This document shows, piece after piece, positions 8,722 through 17,354 of a DNA stretch of 64,000 bases. How positions within the stretch are numbered: the first letter of the stretch is position 1; the number at the start of each line of letters is the position of its first letter. The DNA is taken from assembly GCA_014378195.1 (NCBI GenBank), contig JACMOC010000080.1:1-64000 (forward strand), in the 5' to 3' direction. This stretch comes from Oligoflexus sp. GTDB taxonomy: Bacteria; Bdellovibrionota_B; Oligoflexia; Oligoflexales; Oligoflexaceae. Position numbers and translations under genes: made by a program. The notes below the pieces were generated by a model that did no database searches, had not been told where the DNA came from, and worked only from the letters and a program-made list of their open reading frames with translations.

Positions 8722-9720
8722 ATGAAGACAGTAACCTTAGTTCCCGGTGATGGGATTGGTCCCGAAATCACCGAAAGTGTGAAAGCCGTTTTTAAGGCTG
8801 CCAACGCTCCTATCGCTTGGGAAGAAACAGACTGCGGACTCAACGCTTACGAGCGCACCGGCACTCTCATGCCCCAAGAATTCATCGATAGCCTGAATCG
8901 TACAGGCGTGGGCCTCAAAGGCCCTACGACGACCCCTATCGGTGGTGGCCATCGTTCGATCAATGTTCAAATGCGTCAGATGTTTAACCTTTACGCCAGC
9001 GTTCGTCCGATCAAAAACTTCAAAGGACTCAAATCCTTTTTTGAAGGTATCGACTTTTTTATCGTTCGTGAAAATTCTGAAGACCTTTATAAAGGTATCG
9101 AATACATGATCGCTCCGGGCGTCGCTCAAGGGATCAAACTCATCACGGCGGAAGCGTCGGAACGCATCGGGCGCCATGCCTTTGAATTAGCTGTAAAACT
9201 TGGCCGTAAAAAAGTGACGGTTGTGCATAAAGCCAACATCATGAAATACACCGATGGTCTCTTTTTGGATTCCGTCCGGAAGGTCGCTGCGGATTACCCA
9301 ACGATTGCCATCGACGATATGATTGTGGACAACTGCGGTATGCAGATGGTCACGCGTCCTCAGCAGTTCGATGTCATCGTCACCGAAAACCTCTATGGCG
9401 ATATCCTTTCCGATATCGGCGCGGGCCTCATCGGCGGCCTCGGTATTGCAGCTGGAGCAAACATCGGCGAACATTGCGCGATGTTCGAAGCGGTGCACGG
9501 TTCTGCCCCTGACATCCAGGGCAAGAACCTCGCGAATCCGACCGCGCTTCTGCTTAGTTCCGTCTCGATGCTTGAATATATGGGCGAACTTGAGACAGCG
9601 CGCCGCATTCAAGATGCTGTCAGCGTCACACTCGCGAATGCCGATACACGCACGAAGGATCTCGGCGGCAAGCTCGGCACGAAAGAGTTCACCGCAGCCG
9701 TTATCTCATCCCTCAAATAG
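8722..9720 (+). CDS. NAD-dependent isocitrate dehydrogenase (IDH3-like)
   Basis: This encodes a 332-residue member of the isocitrate/isopropylmalate dehydrogenase family. Seen: LVPGDGIGPEI at the start, S-x-N-x-x-x-R in SINVQMRQMFNLYASVRP, VRENSEDLYKGIEY, KANIMKYTDGLF, NLYGDILSDIGAGLIGGLG, and EAVHGSAPDI for the nucleotide end. The S-x-N-x3-R signature and VREN-x-EDLY favour isocitrate over isopropylmalate dehydrogenase. AAGGA lies 8 bases before the ATG at 8722; an upstream in-frame ATG at 8662 lacks one. It would make 2-oxoglutarate in the TCA cycle, alongside the succinate dehydrogenase elsewhere in the window. A strong terminator follows. Confidence 0.85.
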   Translation: MKTVTLVPGDGIGPEITESVKAVFKAANAPIAWEETDCGLNAYERTGTLMPQEFIDSLNRTGVGLKGPTTTPIGGGHRSINVQMRQMFNLYASVRPIKNFKGLKSFFEGIDFFIVRENSEDLYKGIEYMIAPGVAQGIKLITAEASERIGRHAFELAVKLGRKKVTVVHKANIMKYTDGLFLDSVRKVAADYPTIAIDDMIVDNCGMQMVTRPQQFDVIVTENLYGDILSDIGAGLIGGLGIAAGANIGEHCAMFEAVHGSAPDIQGKNLANPTALLLSSVSMLEYMGELETARRIQDAVSVTLANADTRTKDLGGKLGTKEFTAAVISSLK

Positions 9721-9731
9721 AGTCCTCGATA

Positions 9732-9769
9732 CCCTGCCCACTAAGTCTTTAGTCAGCAGGGCTTTTTTT
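9732..9769 (+). terminator. Intrinsic terminator of the isocitrate dehydrogenase gene
   Basis: CCCTGC at 9732-9737 pairs with GCAGGG at 9756-9761, and an inner ACTAA/TTAGT pair extends the stem around a 4-base loop. Seven T residues follow almost at once (9763-9769). Confidence 0.88.
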
Positions 9770-9909
9770 CGCTCTCTTGGCTTTCGCCCAATCTTATTCT
9801 AAGAAAATTCTTACCGAAATCTTTCAGGGTGTCTCAACTTCTGCGAAGTTATACCGAAACCTGACTTTAGACGTTTCTCTTTTTCTCATTGAATGATTTG
9901 AGGAGCCCC

Positions 9910-10668
9910 ATGTTTGTGAATGTCCAAGCCATAGGATTGACTGATATTGGTCGTGTACGCGCCACCAATCAAGATTCTATGCTGGTCGACAATGAACTCG
10001 GACTGTTTATCGTCGCTGACGGTATGGGCGGCCATGCGGGGGGAGAGATTGCGAGTCGTATATGCATCGAGCAGGTTCTGTCCGAGGTAAGTACAAAGTT
10101 TACGGCACTCTTGGCCGCTTCCCCGAAAAACCATCCAGACCCTGTACTTCTCAATGGTTTAGCAAATTCTATCAATCATGCGTCGGCTAAAATCTACGAG
10201 CATTCGCTGGAAGACCCCTCGCTTCGAGGCATGGGGACAACGGCGACGGTGGTTAAGATCGTGGACGACTATGCATACTGCGCACATGTCGGCGATAGCC
10301 GCTTTTATTTGGTTCGTAAGGGCCTTATTTATCAGCTGAGTTTTGATCACTCCCTCGTGAATGAACAGGTTCGTGCCGGCATTCTCACACCGGAAGAAGC
10401 TGAAGTTCATCATCTGAAAAACGTTATTACGCGTAGCGTAGGGTATCAGGAAGAAGAAGACGTCGACACACTTTGCACGCATATGGAGCCAGGCGACTAT
10501 CTGTTGCTTTGCAGCGACGGCTTGCACGGTAAGATCGGAGATGGTGAAATATCTAAGATCACGACAGACAAAGGCTTGAACGCGGTGCGGGAACTTCTTG
10601 ATCTCGCCAATGAACGCGGTGGAGAAGACAACATTACGCTCGTTATCATCGAAGTTAAAGAGCCTTAG
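9910..10668 (+). CDS. PP2C-family serine/threonine phosphatase
   Basis: The protein has 252 residues from the ATG at 9910, which has GAGGAG 5 bases before it; an in-frame TTG at 9889 is less likely. Seen in order: DIGRVRATNQD, ADGMGGHAGGE, MGTTATVV, HVGDSRFYLV, DHSLV, LLLCSDGLHG and GGEDNITLVII. These are the metal-binding aspartates and the full motif set of a PP2C/Stp1-type phosphatase. It removes phosphate from Ser/Thr residues in the cytoplasm. It has no membrane helix. A natural partner would be a Hanks-type kinase and an FHA protein; only an FHA protein (1129-2712) is visible here. The next gene begins 32 bases later. Confidence 0.93.
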   Translation: MFVNVQAIGLTDIGRVRATNQDSMLVDNELGLFIVADGMGGHAGGEIASRICIEQVLSEVSTKFTALLAASPKNHPDPVLLNGLANSINHASAKIYEHSLEDPSLRGMGTTATVVKIVDDYAYCAHVGDSRFYLVRKGLIYQLSFDHSLVNEQVRAGILTPEEAEVHHLKNVITRSVGYQEEEDVDTLCTHMEPGDYLLLCSDGLHGKIGDGEISKITTDKGLNAVRELLDLANERGGEDNITLVIIEVKEP

Positions 10669-10700
10669 GCAAAAGCTTGCCCTCCCATAAGGAATGGCCC

Positions 10701-11645
10701 ATGCAAAAAATCACGATAGTGCTTATTCCTGAGAACGCTCGGCAATCGAAGCAGTTCAAGGTCTCGCAATGGGTCGTACACGGCTTTATCGGAGCGACTG
10801 TTTTAGCCTCACTGACCTTTGGTTATCTCATTTATGACTACATGCAGCTCCGAACCCTGCGCAAAACCTATCAAACGATCGCCGCGGAAAACCAGGGTCT
10901 GCGTGGCGAGGCAAATCTTCTTCTTTCAAACCTCGAGGAAGTAAAACGCAGTCTTAAACGCGTTCAGGACTATAGCGAAAAACTCGGTGAACTGACTCAA
11001 ATCAAAGTAAAAAAATTCAGCGTTCATACAGGCATTGGTCCGCTCTCACCCAATGAATATAATCATGCAAAAAAAGAACTGGCGGAAAAGGAAGATCAGC
11101 AGCATATCCCAGCCGGAATTGATGTGGATCGCCTTATGTTCCGCACTGTTTTTGAAAACATGAAGCAGGTCGGAAATAATGCCAACCAGAACGCCTTGCG
11201 CCTACAAAAATTACTTTCAACCCTAAGCCAGCAGAAGTCCATACTTGCTTCCGTGCCATCGATATCACCTGTTGAAGGCTGGATAACGTCGGGTTTTGGC
11301 GCCCGGGAATCGCCTTTCACGGGTGAACACAACCTTCATATGGGCCTCGACATAGCGGCTCCGGTCGGTACTCCCTTTTATGCGCCAGCCGATGGCGTCG
11401 TGATTTTCTCAGGCAAAAAAGATGGGTTCGGAAATTTCATCATGGTCGCCCATGGATTTGGCGTGATCTCGCGCTACGGTCATTCAGCGGAAAATCTTGT
11501 GGAAGCAGGCCAAAGAGTGGCCCGCGGCGAACAACTTGGTACGGTTGGAATGACAGGACGGACTACAGGTCCGCATCTGCATTATGAAGTAATGTTGAAT
11601 GGAACCAACGTTGATCCCAGCCGCTTTATCCTAAGCATACAATAG
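10701..11645 (+). CDS. M23-family peptidoglycan metallopeptidase, membrane anchored
   Basis: This 314-residue protein starts at the ATG at 10701 with AAGGA about 8 bases before it. It has one membrane helix (about 26-46) and a coiled-coil-like stretch (about 50-100). The C-terminal M23 domain has HMGLDIAAPVGTP, ADGVV, YGHS and the HLHYEV zinc site. All metal ligands (H-x3-D and H-x-H) are present, so it is probably an active endopeptidase that cuts peptide cross-links in the periplasm, not a degenerate activator. It follows the phosphatase gene closely, so the two may be cotranscribed. Confidence 0.9.
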   Translation: MQKITIVLIPENARQSKQFKVSQWVVHGFIGATVLASLTFGYLIYDYMQLRTLRKTYQTIAAENQGLRGEANLLLSNLEEVKRSLKRVQDYSEKLGELTQIKVKKFSVHTGIGPLSPNEYNHAKKELAEKEDQQHIPAGIDVDRLMFRTVFENMKQVGNNANQNALRLQKLLSTLSQQKSILASVPSISPVEGWITSGFGARESPFTGEHNLHMGLDIAAPVGTPFYAPADGVVIFSGKKDGFGNFIMVAHGFGVISRYGHSAENLVEAGQRVARGEQLGTVGMTGRTTGPHLHYEVMLNGTNVDPSRFILSIQ

Positions 11646-11832
11646 CCAAGATACCCTGGCGCAGCCCGCGCTTCATCAGGTAACTATTCTTTGAACCCGC
11701 CGTCCTCGCCCCTTGGAAAAGCATTCCCCCCACCCCCATTTGTCGATATACTAAACGACCTAACCTGGCATTTCTGCGTACCTTTCGCAAGGCTGGGCTC
11801 CAGGATCTTTAACGCTTACGCGGAACATCGAT

Positions 11833-14427
11833 ATGTTGAATCTTGCGCGGAAAATTTTTGGTACTAAAAACGACCGAGAAATCAAACGTTATGCGTCTAT
11901 CGTCACTCGCATCAACGGACTCGAGCCTGGCCTTAAAGCTCTTTCAGATGAGGCCCTAAAGGCCAAAACACAAGAGTACAAAGACCGCCTTGCCAAAGGC
12001 GAAACCATACAAGCTATCACGCCAGAAGCATTTGCGGTCGTCCGTGAAGCCGCTCGTCGCGTTTTGAATATGAGACATTTCGATGTTCAGCTTATCGGTG
12101 GGCTCTCGCTTCACGATGGCCGCATTTCGGAAATGAAAACAGGCGAAGGTAAAACGCTGACGGCGACCGCCCCTGTTTACCTCAATGCCCTTACGGGCAA
12201 AGGTGTTCACGTCGTCACAGTCAACGACTACCTCGCGACACGTGACTCCGAGCAAATGTCGGCGCTCTACGGATTTTTGGGCCTGACAACGGGTCTCATC
12301 GTCCACGGGCTGAGCGACAGCGAGCGCCGGGAAGCTTACCATTCGGACGTAACTTACGGAACCAACAACGAATTTGGTTTCGATTATCTTCGTGACAACA
12401 TGAAGACCGATAAAAGTCGTTTTGTTCAGCGCGAAGCAAACTTCTGTATCGTCGATGAGGTCGACTCCATCCTTATCGATGAAGCCCGAACACCGCTGAT
12501 TATTTCAGGACCTTCGGAAACCAATTCCGAGATCTACGTGAAGGTGAACGGGGCAATTCCTGGTCTCCAAAAAGATAGCGATTACATCGTTGACGAAAAA
12601 TCGCGTTCCGTGACGCTGACCGAAGACGGTATTTCCAAATTGGAAAAACGCCTCAACGTCGATAACCTCTACGAACCGCAAAACATCGAATATCTTCACC
12701 ATGTGCAGCAAGCCTTGAAGGCCCACATCATATTCAAAAAAGATGTCGACTATGTTGTGCGTGATCGCAAAGTCGTAATCGTTGATGAATTTACGGGCCG
12801 CCTTATGCCGGGCCGTCGCTACAGTGATGGCCTCCACGGCGCTCTAGAAGCCAAAGAGCATTTGCCTGTCGAGAACGAGACGCAAGTCCTCGCAACGATT
12901 ACCTTCCAGAACTTCTTCCGCCTTTATTCCAAACTCTCCGGCATGACCGGAACAGCGGATACGGAAGCGGTTGAATTCAAACGCATCTATAATCTCGACG
13001 TCGTCGTTATCCCGACCAACCGCGTGTTGATTCGTAAAGACGAGCAGGATGAGGTTTATCGTACCGCCCGTGAGAAATTCGAACTCATCGCCGATGAAAT
13101 CGCACGTGCTCAAACCGCTGGACAACCTATTCTAGTCGGTACGGTTTCTGTCGAGAAATCCGAGCTTCTCTCAAGCCTACTGAAGAAACGCGGCACACCG
13201 CACGAAGTGTTAAACGCGAAAAACCACAGTCGTGAAGCCCATATCATCGCCAATGCCGGCCAACGCGGAAACGTAACGATTTCCACGAACATGGCAGGTC
13301 GTGGTACCGACATCGTGCTTGGTGAAGGCGTTCGGGAACTCGGCGGTCTTTATGTGATTGGTACGGAACGCCACGAATCGCGTCGTATCGATAACCAGCT
13401 TCGGGGTCGTTCCGGTCGCCAGGGCGATAACGGCCGAACCAAGTTCTATCTCTCTCTTGAAGACGACTTGATGCGTATCTTCGCCAGCGATCGCCTCTCG
13501 GCCATCATGCAGCGACTCGGTATGAAAGAGGGCGAAGCCATTGTTTCGCCTATGGTCACCCGTGCCATTGAGAAAGCTCAAAAACGCGTTGAAGAGCAAA
13601 ACTTCTCGTCTCGTAAAAACGTCCTGGAATACGATGACGTTATGAATCAGCAGCGTCAGGTGGTTTATACCCGTCGCCGCAAAATTCTCGAAGACAAAGC
13701 GGATATCTCATTCCTTCGCGATGGCCTCAAAAGCATCACCGAAGGCATCCTCACCAAACATTCGCCTGAGACGTCGACCAATGCCTCATGGGATTTTCTT
13801 GCGGCAAGCAAAGAGCTGACGGCTGAATTCCATATTCCACTGGATTTGGAAGAAATTGGCAAAGATAAGCATTCGACCGACACCATCGTCACAAGCGTCG
13901 TTGATGTTCTTGAAAAAGCCTATAACGACAAACGCTCGACCGTTGGCGCCGAACTCATGGGCCGTATTGAAGCCTATGTTTACCTGCAAATCATCGATCA
14001 AAGCTGGAAGGAACACCTTCGTACCATGGATACGCTTCAAGACAGCGTAAGACTCCGCGGCTATGGACAGCGTGATCCTTTGCAGGAATACAAACGCGAA
14101 GCCTTCAAACTCTTTGAAAGCCTTATGATCCGTATCGAGGACGAAACCGTCCTCGCTCTCATCCGTATGCCGCCCCCTGAAGGCACCGAAATCGAGGAAG
14201 TTCCCCTCGTCGCCGAGCCCGAAGACTCCAAATTGATCTTTGCCCATCCCGATGCACCGGCTCCTCAGCCGAACCATACGATGGAATACGAGGACAGCGA
14301 AGAGGCTGGAGGCGAGCCGACACGTAGGGTTGGCGAAAAAGTGGGCCGCAACGACCCCTGCCCCTGTGGATCCGGACAAAAATATAAAAAGTGTCACGGT
14401 CGCCTAGAAAACGAAGATTCTGTATAA
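11833..14427 (+). CDS. secA: Preprotein translocase ATPase SecA
   Basis: This is an 864-residue SecA, the motor that drives unfolded preproteins through SecYEG. Seen: the Walker A region [14 protein letters not shown] near residue 102, [49 protein letters not shown] and the GRSGRQGD helicase motif. The C-terminal zinc site [19 protein letters not shown] is complete (C-x-C-x8-C-H). Length and domain order are normal. About 190 non-coding bases precede it, with a TATACT-like box at 11747 but no matching -35. It ends at a strong terminator. Confidence 0.98.
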   Translation: MLNLARKIFGTKNDREIKRYASIVTRINGLEPGLKALSDEALKAKTQEYKDRLAKGETIQAITPEAFAVVREAARRVLNMRHFDVQLIGGLSLHDGRISEMKTGEGKTLTATAPVYLNALTGKGVHVVTVNDYLATRDSEQMSALYGFLGLTTGLIVHGLSDSERREAYHSDVTYGTNNEFGFDYLRDNMKTDKSRFVQREANFCIVDEVDSILIDEARTPLIISGPSETNSEIYVKVNGAIPGLQKDSDYIVDEKSRSVTLTEDGISKLEKRLNVDNLYEPQNIEYLHHVQQALKAHIIFKKDVDYVVRDRKVVIVDEFTGRLMPGRRYSDGLHGALEAKEHLPVENETQVLATITFQNFFRLYSKLSGMTGTADTEAVEFKRIYNLDVVVIPTNRVLIRKDEQDEVYRTAREKFELIADEIARAQTAGQPILVGTVSVEKSELLSSLLKKRGTPHEVLNAKNHSREAHIIANAGQRGNVTISTNMAGRGTDIVLGEGVRELGGLYVIGTERHESRRIDNQLRGRSGRQGDNGRTKFYLSLEDDLMRIFASDRLSAIMQRLGMKEGEAIVSPMVTRAIEKAQKRVEEQNFSSRKNVLEYDDVMNQQRQVVYTRRRKILEDKADISFLRDGLKSITEGILTKHSPETSTNASWDFLAASKELTAEFHIPLDLEEIGKDKHSTDTIVTSVVDVLEKAYNDKRSTVGAELMGRIEAYVYLQIIDQSWKEHLRTMDTLQDSVRLRGYGQRDPLQEYKREAFKLFESLMIRIEDETVLALIRMPPPEGTEIEEVPLVAEPEDSKLIFAHPDAPAPQPNHTMEYEDSEEAGGEPTRRVGEKVGRNDPCPCGSGQKYKKCHGRLENEDSV

Positions 14428-14430
14428 TAG

Positions 14431-14459
14431 AGAGAGCCCCATCGACGGGCTCTCTTTTT
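14431..14459 (+). terminator. Intrinsic terminator of secA
   Basis: A 9-base-pair stem (AGAGAGCCC at 14431-14439 with GGGCTCTCT at 14447-14455) closes a 7-base loop and runs into a T tract. Confidence 0.9.
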
Positions 14460-14493
14460 ACGTACGGTCGCCGATCACACTTGGAGGTATGGC

Positions 14494-14850
14494 GTGCATC
14501 GCAGTCTCGACTTCACGCCAGTTGATGATGAGGTTATCGTCTCGAGAATCCTTATGCAGGTGCATCAGGCCATCGACGAAGCCTTTCCAAATGCCCAACC
14601 GGCTTCGGCGCGTTTTGCCAAAACCGCGTTTACCGGCTATGACGAACCGACTCTCACCCAAGTCGCCCCTAGCGAAGCGCTGCGCGAAGCCGCGGAAGCG
14701 GGACGTTTGGAGGATGCCGGTGATGACCTCCTCGGTGGGGACCCAGAACTGCAGCGATTTGGATCACGCTCTTCACGGCGGCAGACCCTTATAGGCCTCG
14801 CTATCATCGTCATCGTAGGGATCATCGCCTACTTTGCGATGCAGCGATAA
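14494..14850 (+). CDS. Small protein with a C-terminal membrane anchor, function unknown
   Basis: This 118-residue protein starts at GTG 14494, with GGAGG 7 bases before it, a better context than any other frame here. The first 90 residues are acidic and helical-looking. The last 22 form one hydrophobic helix ending in MQR, so the protein is probably tail-anchored in the inner membrane facing the cytoplasm. It lies alone between the secA terminator and rph. I recognise no domain. Confidence 0.6.
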   Translation: MHRSLDFTPVDDEVIVSRILMQVHQAIDEAFPNAQPASARFAKTAFTGYDEPTLTQVAPSEALREAAEAGRLEDAGDDLLGGDPELQRFGSRSSRRQTLIGLAIIVIVGIIAYFAMQR

Positions 14851-14938
14851 AATGAGGCTTGCGCTCTCCTAGCCCCTCCGTTACTAACTCCCTTTCGGCT
14901 TTTTTACCGGCCACTCTTTTTATAATGGGAAACATACC

Positions 14939-15673
14939 ATGTTGCGCCACGACGGCCGATCTTCCGGACAGATGCGTCCCATCCGAATCGTTCCTAATTT
15001 CACGAAAAACGCGACAGGCTCCGTCCTTGTTGAGTACGGCGAAACACGCGTTATATGTACAGTTTGCGTTGAAGACGGCGTTCCTGGGTTTCTTCGCAAT
15101 TCAAGCCCAGCCCAAGGCTGGTTGACGGCCGAATATAGTATGCTCCCGGGCGCCACGGGCTCACGAACCCGCCGCGAACGCCCTGCTCCCTCTGGCCGTA
15201 GCCAAGAGATCCAGCGGCTCATCGGTCGCTCTCTGCGTGGTGTTATCGATCTCAGAAAAGCCACGGATTTGACCTTTAACATCGACTGTGACGTAATTCA
15301 GGCAGACGGGGGCACACGTACGGCCTCAATCACGGGTGCCTACGTAGCGATGAAAATTGCGGTGGATAAACTCCTTCGCAGCGGCCGTCTCCACGAGAAT
15401 CCTTTGACCGAAGCGGTGGCAGCGGTTTCCGTTGGTCTTCGCGATGGCGAAGTCCTCGTCGACCTCGATTATCAAGAAGACAGCACGGCTGATCTCGATA
15501 TGAATGTGGTCATGACTCAGGGCGGAAAATTCCTTGAAATTCAAGGGACTGCCGAGCGAGCGGCTTTCTCACGTAAGGAAGTGAACGCTATACTGGATGC
15601 GGCTGAAGCAGCCTTGAAGCCAGTCTTTGAACTCCTCCACGAAGCGGCCGACGGCCATCTCGTCGAGACTTGA
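14939..15673 (+). CDS. rph: Ribonuclease PH
   Basis: This 244-residue phosphorolytic exoribonuclease trims tRNA 3' ends. Seen: GSVLVEYGETRVICTV, GWLTAEYSMLPGATGSRTRRER, GRSQEIQRLIGRSLRGV, DVIQADGGTRTASITGAYVA and LDYQEDSTADLDMNVVMTQGGKFLEIQGTAE. These are the RNase PH signatures, including the Arg-rich tRNA-binding strand and the catalytic Asp pair. Length is normal. A bidirectional terminator lies just after it and is shared with the converging purF operon. Confidence 0.97.
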   Translation: MLRHDGRSSGQMRPIRIVPNFTKNATGSVLVEYGETRVICTVCVEDGVPGFLRNSSPAQGWLTAEYSMLPGATGSRTRRERPAPSGRSQEIQRLIGRSLRGVIDLRKATDLTFNIDCDVIQADGGTRTASITGAYVAMKIAVDKLLRSGRLHENPLTEAVAAVSVGLRDGEVLVDLDYQEDSTADLDMNVVMTQGGKFLEIQGTAERAAFSRKEVNAILDAAEAALKPVFELLHEAADGHLVET

Positions 15674-15699
15674 TCACACTCTCAAAAAAATCGAAAGAA

Positions 15700-15730
15700 A
15701 AGGATGAAGCGCAAACTTCATCCTTTTTTT
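15700..15730. terminator. Bidirectional terminator shared by rph and the pur operon
   Basis: AAGGATGAAG at 15700-15709 pairs perfectly with CTTCATCCTT at 15716-15725 around a 6-base loop. T residues follow on the plus strand, and A-rich sequence on the left gives a U-rich tail on the minus strand. The stop codon of the DUF5522 gene lies inside the stem. Confidence 0.88.
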
Positions 15731-15879
15731 GTCTTTTTAGCATCCCCTTCGTAGGGACAATTGCGACATCCGCTGCCGCAGCAGGACCCGCGTTTGAGAT
15801 GATACGCCCCGGTAAAGACGAGATATCCCGTCGCGGGATCGATCGTATAATCGACCCCCTCAACCAAAACCTCTGCCAT
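15718..15879 (-). CDS. DUF5522-type cysteine-rich small protein
   Basis: This encodes 53 residues: a short N-terminal part, then TGAYHLKRGSCCGSGCRNCPY. The block YHLKRG-x-CC-x2-GC-x2-CPY is the signature of the DUF5522 family as I remember it, with four Cys spaced like a metal site. The ATG shares one base with the purF stop (TAATG), so translation is coupled and it is the last gene of the operon. The open frame extends upstream inside purF, but those residues look unlike the family. Its last codons (KKTKKG, stop) are written by the terminator stem. Function is unknown. Confidence 0.82.
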   Translation of the reverse strand: MAEVLVEGVDYTIDPATGYLVFTGAYHLKRGSCCGSGCRNCPYEGDAKKTKKG

Positions 15880-17309
15880 TAAAAACCGGCCTTCAGACCC
15901 GGACCGCCCATGGCGTCCGTCGCCTGGGGTGTGATCGTGCGACATGGGTCTTCCGGATAATTTCCTGTGAAACACCCGTAGCAATAGTTATTAGCATTTT
16001 GTTCGCCAAGAGCTTCACGAAGCCCTTCGAGACTTAAAAAGCCCAGGGTGTCCGCACCTATAAATTCACGAATCTCTTCGGCGGTATTTGTTGCCGCCAT
16101 CAACTGATCCCGCTCCGGTGTATCCACTCCGAAGTAACAGGAGTGGGTGATAGGCGGTGATCCGAGTCGCATGTGAATTTCTTTGGCGCCTGCTTTTCGA
16201 AGCATACGGAGGATCTTGAGAGACGTTGTTCCGCGCACGAGGCTATCGTCGACCACGATTACGCGTTTGCCGTAAAGGGTCGAACGTACAGGGCTGAGCT
16301 TGAGTTTGACCCCAAAGTCGCGAATCGATTGAGACGGTTCGATGAAGGTCCGACCCACGTAAGGGTTTCTGACCAGACCGATTTCCATCGGGATGCCAGC
16401 TTCATTCGCATAACCGAGCGCCATGGGAAAACCGGAGTCCGGCACAGCAATAACAACGTCGGCATCGACTGCGGTTTCGCGCGCAAGGACCTGGCCCATG
16501 CGTTTACGAAGATTATAGATCTCCTCACCAAAAACCTGACTGTCAGGCCTTGCAAAATATACGGGCTCAAACGAACAAAAGCCTTTGCGGGCATTTGGGA
16601 ACGGATGGTGGGATTTAACCAAACCATCGGGGAATATCTCGATGATTTCGCCAGGAAGAATCTCCCGGTCGAAGTCGGCATCGAGAAGTTCCAAAGCGCA
16701 TGATTCACTCGCCACGACGACCGCAGATCCGCGGCGGCCAAACACCAGAGGCCTGAATCCAAACGGATCCCGGAGCGCATAGAGCCGGTCCTTGGTGAGG
16801 ATCACGAGGGAATAGGCTCCCTTCACTTTGCTCATAACCTCGACCATACGTTCGAGAACGTCGGCTTTATCGCTGCGGGCGAGAAGGTGCATGAAGACTT
16901 CGGTGTCAGAGGTCGATTGAAAAATACTGCCCATCGCTTCAAGTTCTTGGCGAATCATGTAGGCGTTGGTGAGGTTACCGTTGTGAGCAATGGCTATATT
17001 GCCGATGGCGGTATTAAAGGTAAACGGCTGGATGTTTTGCGTCAGACGGCTGCCGCCCGTTGTGGAATAACGGTTATGGCCCACGCCCGACGAACCTTCG
17101 AGCCGCGCTATGATTTCGTTAGGAAAACTGTCTCCGACCAATCCAAAAGCTTTATGACCTGTGAATTCCTCGCCACCGTTGAGAGTGACAATGCCGGCCG
17201 CTTCCTGGCCGCGATGTTGGAGAGCATGAAGTCCCAAATATATAAGCTTCGCAGCATCGGGATCACCGATCACACCCACGACACCACACTCTTCACGGAA
17301 ACCCGCCAT
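15879..17309 (-). CDS. purF: Amidophosphoribosyltransferase
   Basis: The protein has 476 residues from ATG 17309, with AAAGGG 8 bases upstream; a GTG three codons earlier is possible. It makes phosphoribosylamine from PRPP and glutamine, the first step of purine synthesis. Seen: the catalytic Cys in EECGVVGV after a short propeptide, HALQHRGQE, GVGHNRYSTTG, SDTEVF and the PRPP loop VIVVDDSLVRGTT. The end NNYCYGCFTGNYP suggests the iron-sulfur-containing class known from Bacillus. It lies after purL and is coupled to DUF5522. Confidence 0.97.
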   Translation of the reverse strand: MAGFREECGVVGVIGDPDAAKLIYLGLHALQHRGQEAAGIVTLNGGEEFTGHKAFGLVGDSFPNEIIARLEGSSGVGHNRYSTTGGSRLTQNIQPFTFNTAIGNIAIAHNGNLTNAYMIRQELEAMGSIFQSTSDTEVFMHLLARSDKADVLERMVEVMSKVKGAYSLVILTKDRLYALRDPFGFRPLVFGRRGSAVVVASESCALELLDADFDREILPGEIIEIFPDGLVKSHHPFPNARKGFCSFEPVYFARPDSQVFGEEIYNLRKRMGQVLARETAVDADVVIAVPDSGFPMALGYANEAGIPMEIGLVRNPYVGRTFIEPSQSIRDFGVKLKLSPVRSTLYGKRVIVVDDSLVRGTTSLKILRMLRKAGAKEIHMRLGSPPITHSCYFGVDTPERDQLMAATNTAEEIREFIGADTLGFLSLEGLREALGEQNANNYCYGCFTGNYPEDPCRTITPQATDAMGGPGLKAGF

Positions 17310-17354
17310 AGGCGTCACCCTTTCGAAAAAGCTAAAACCGAGGAGACAGAGGAT

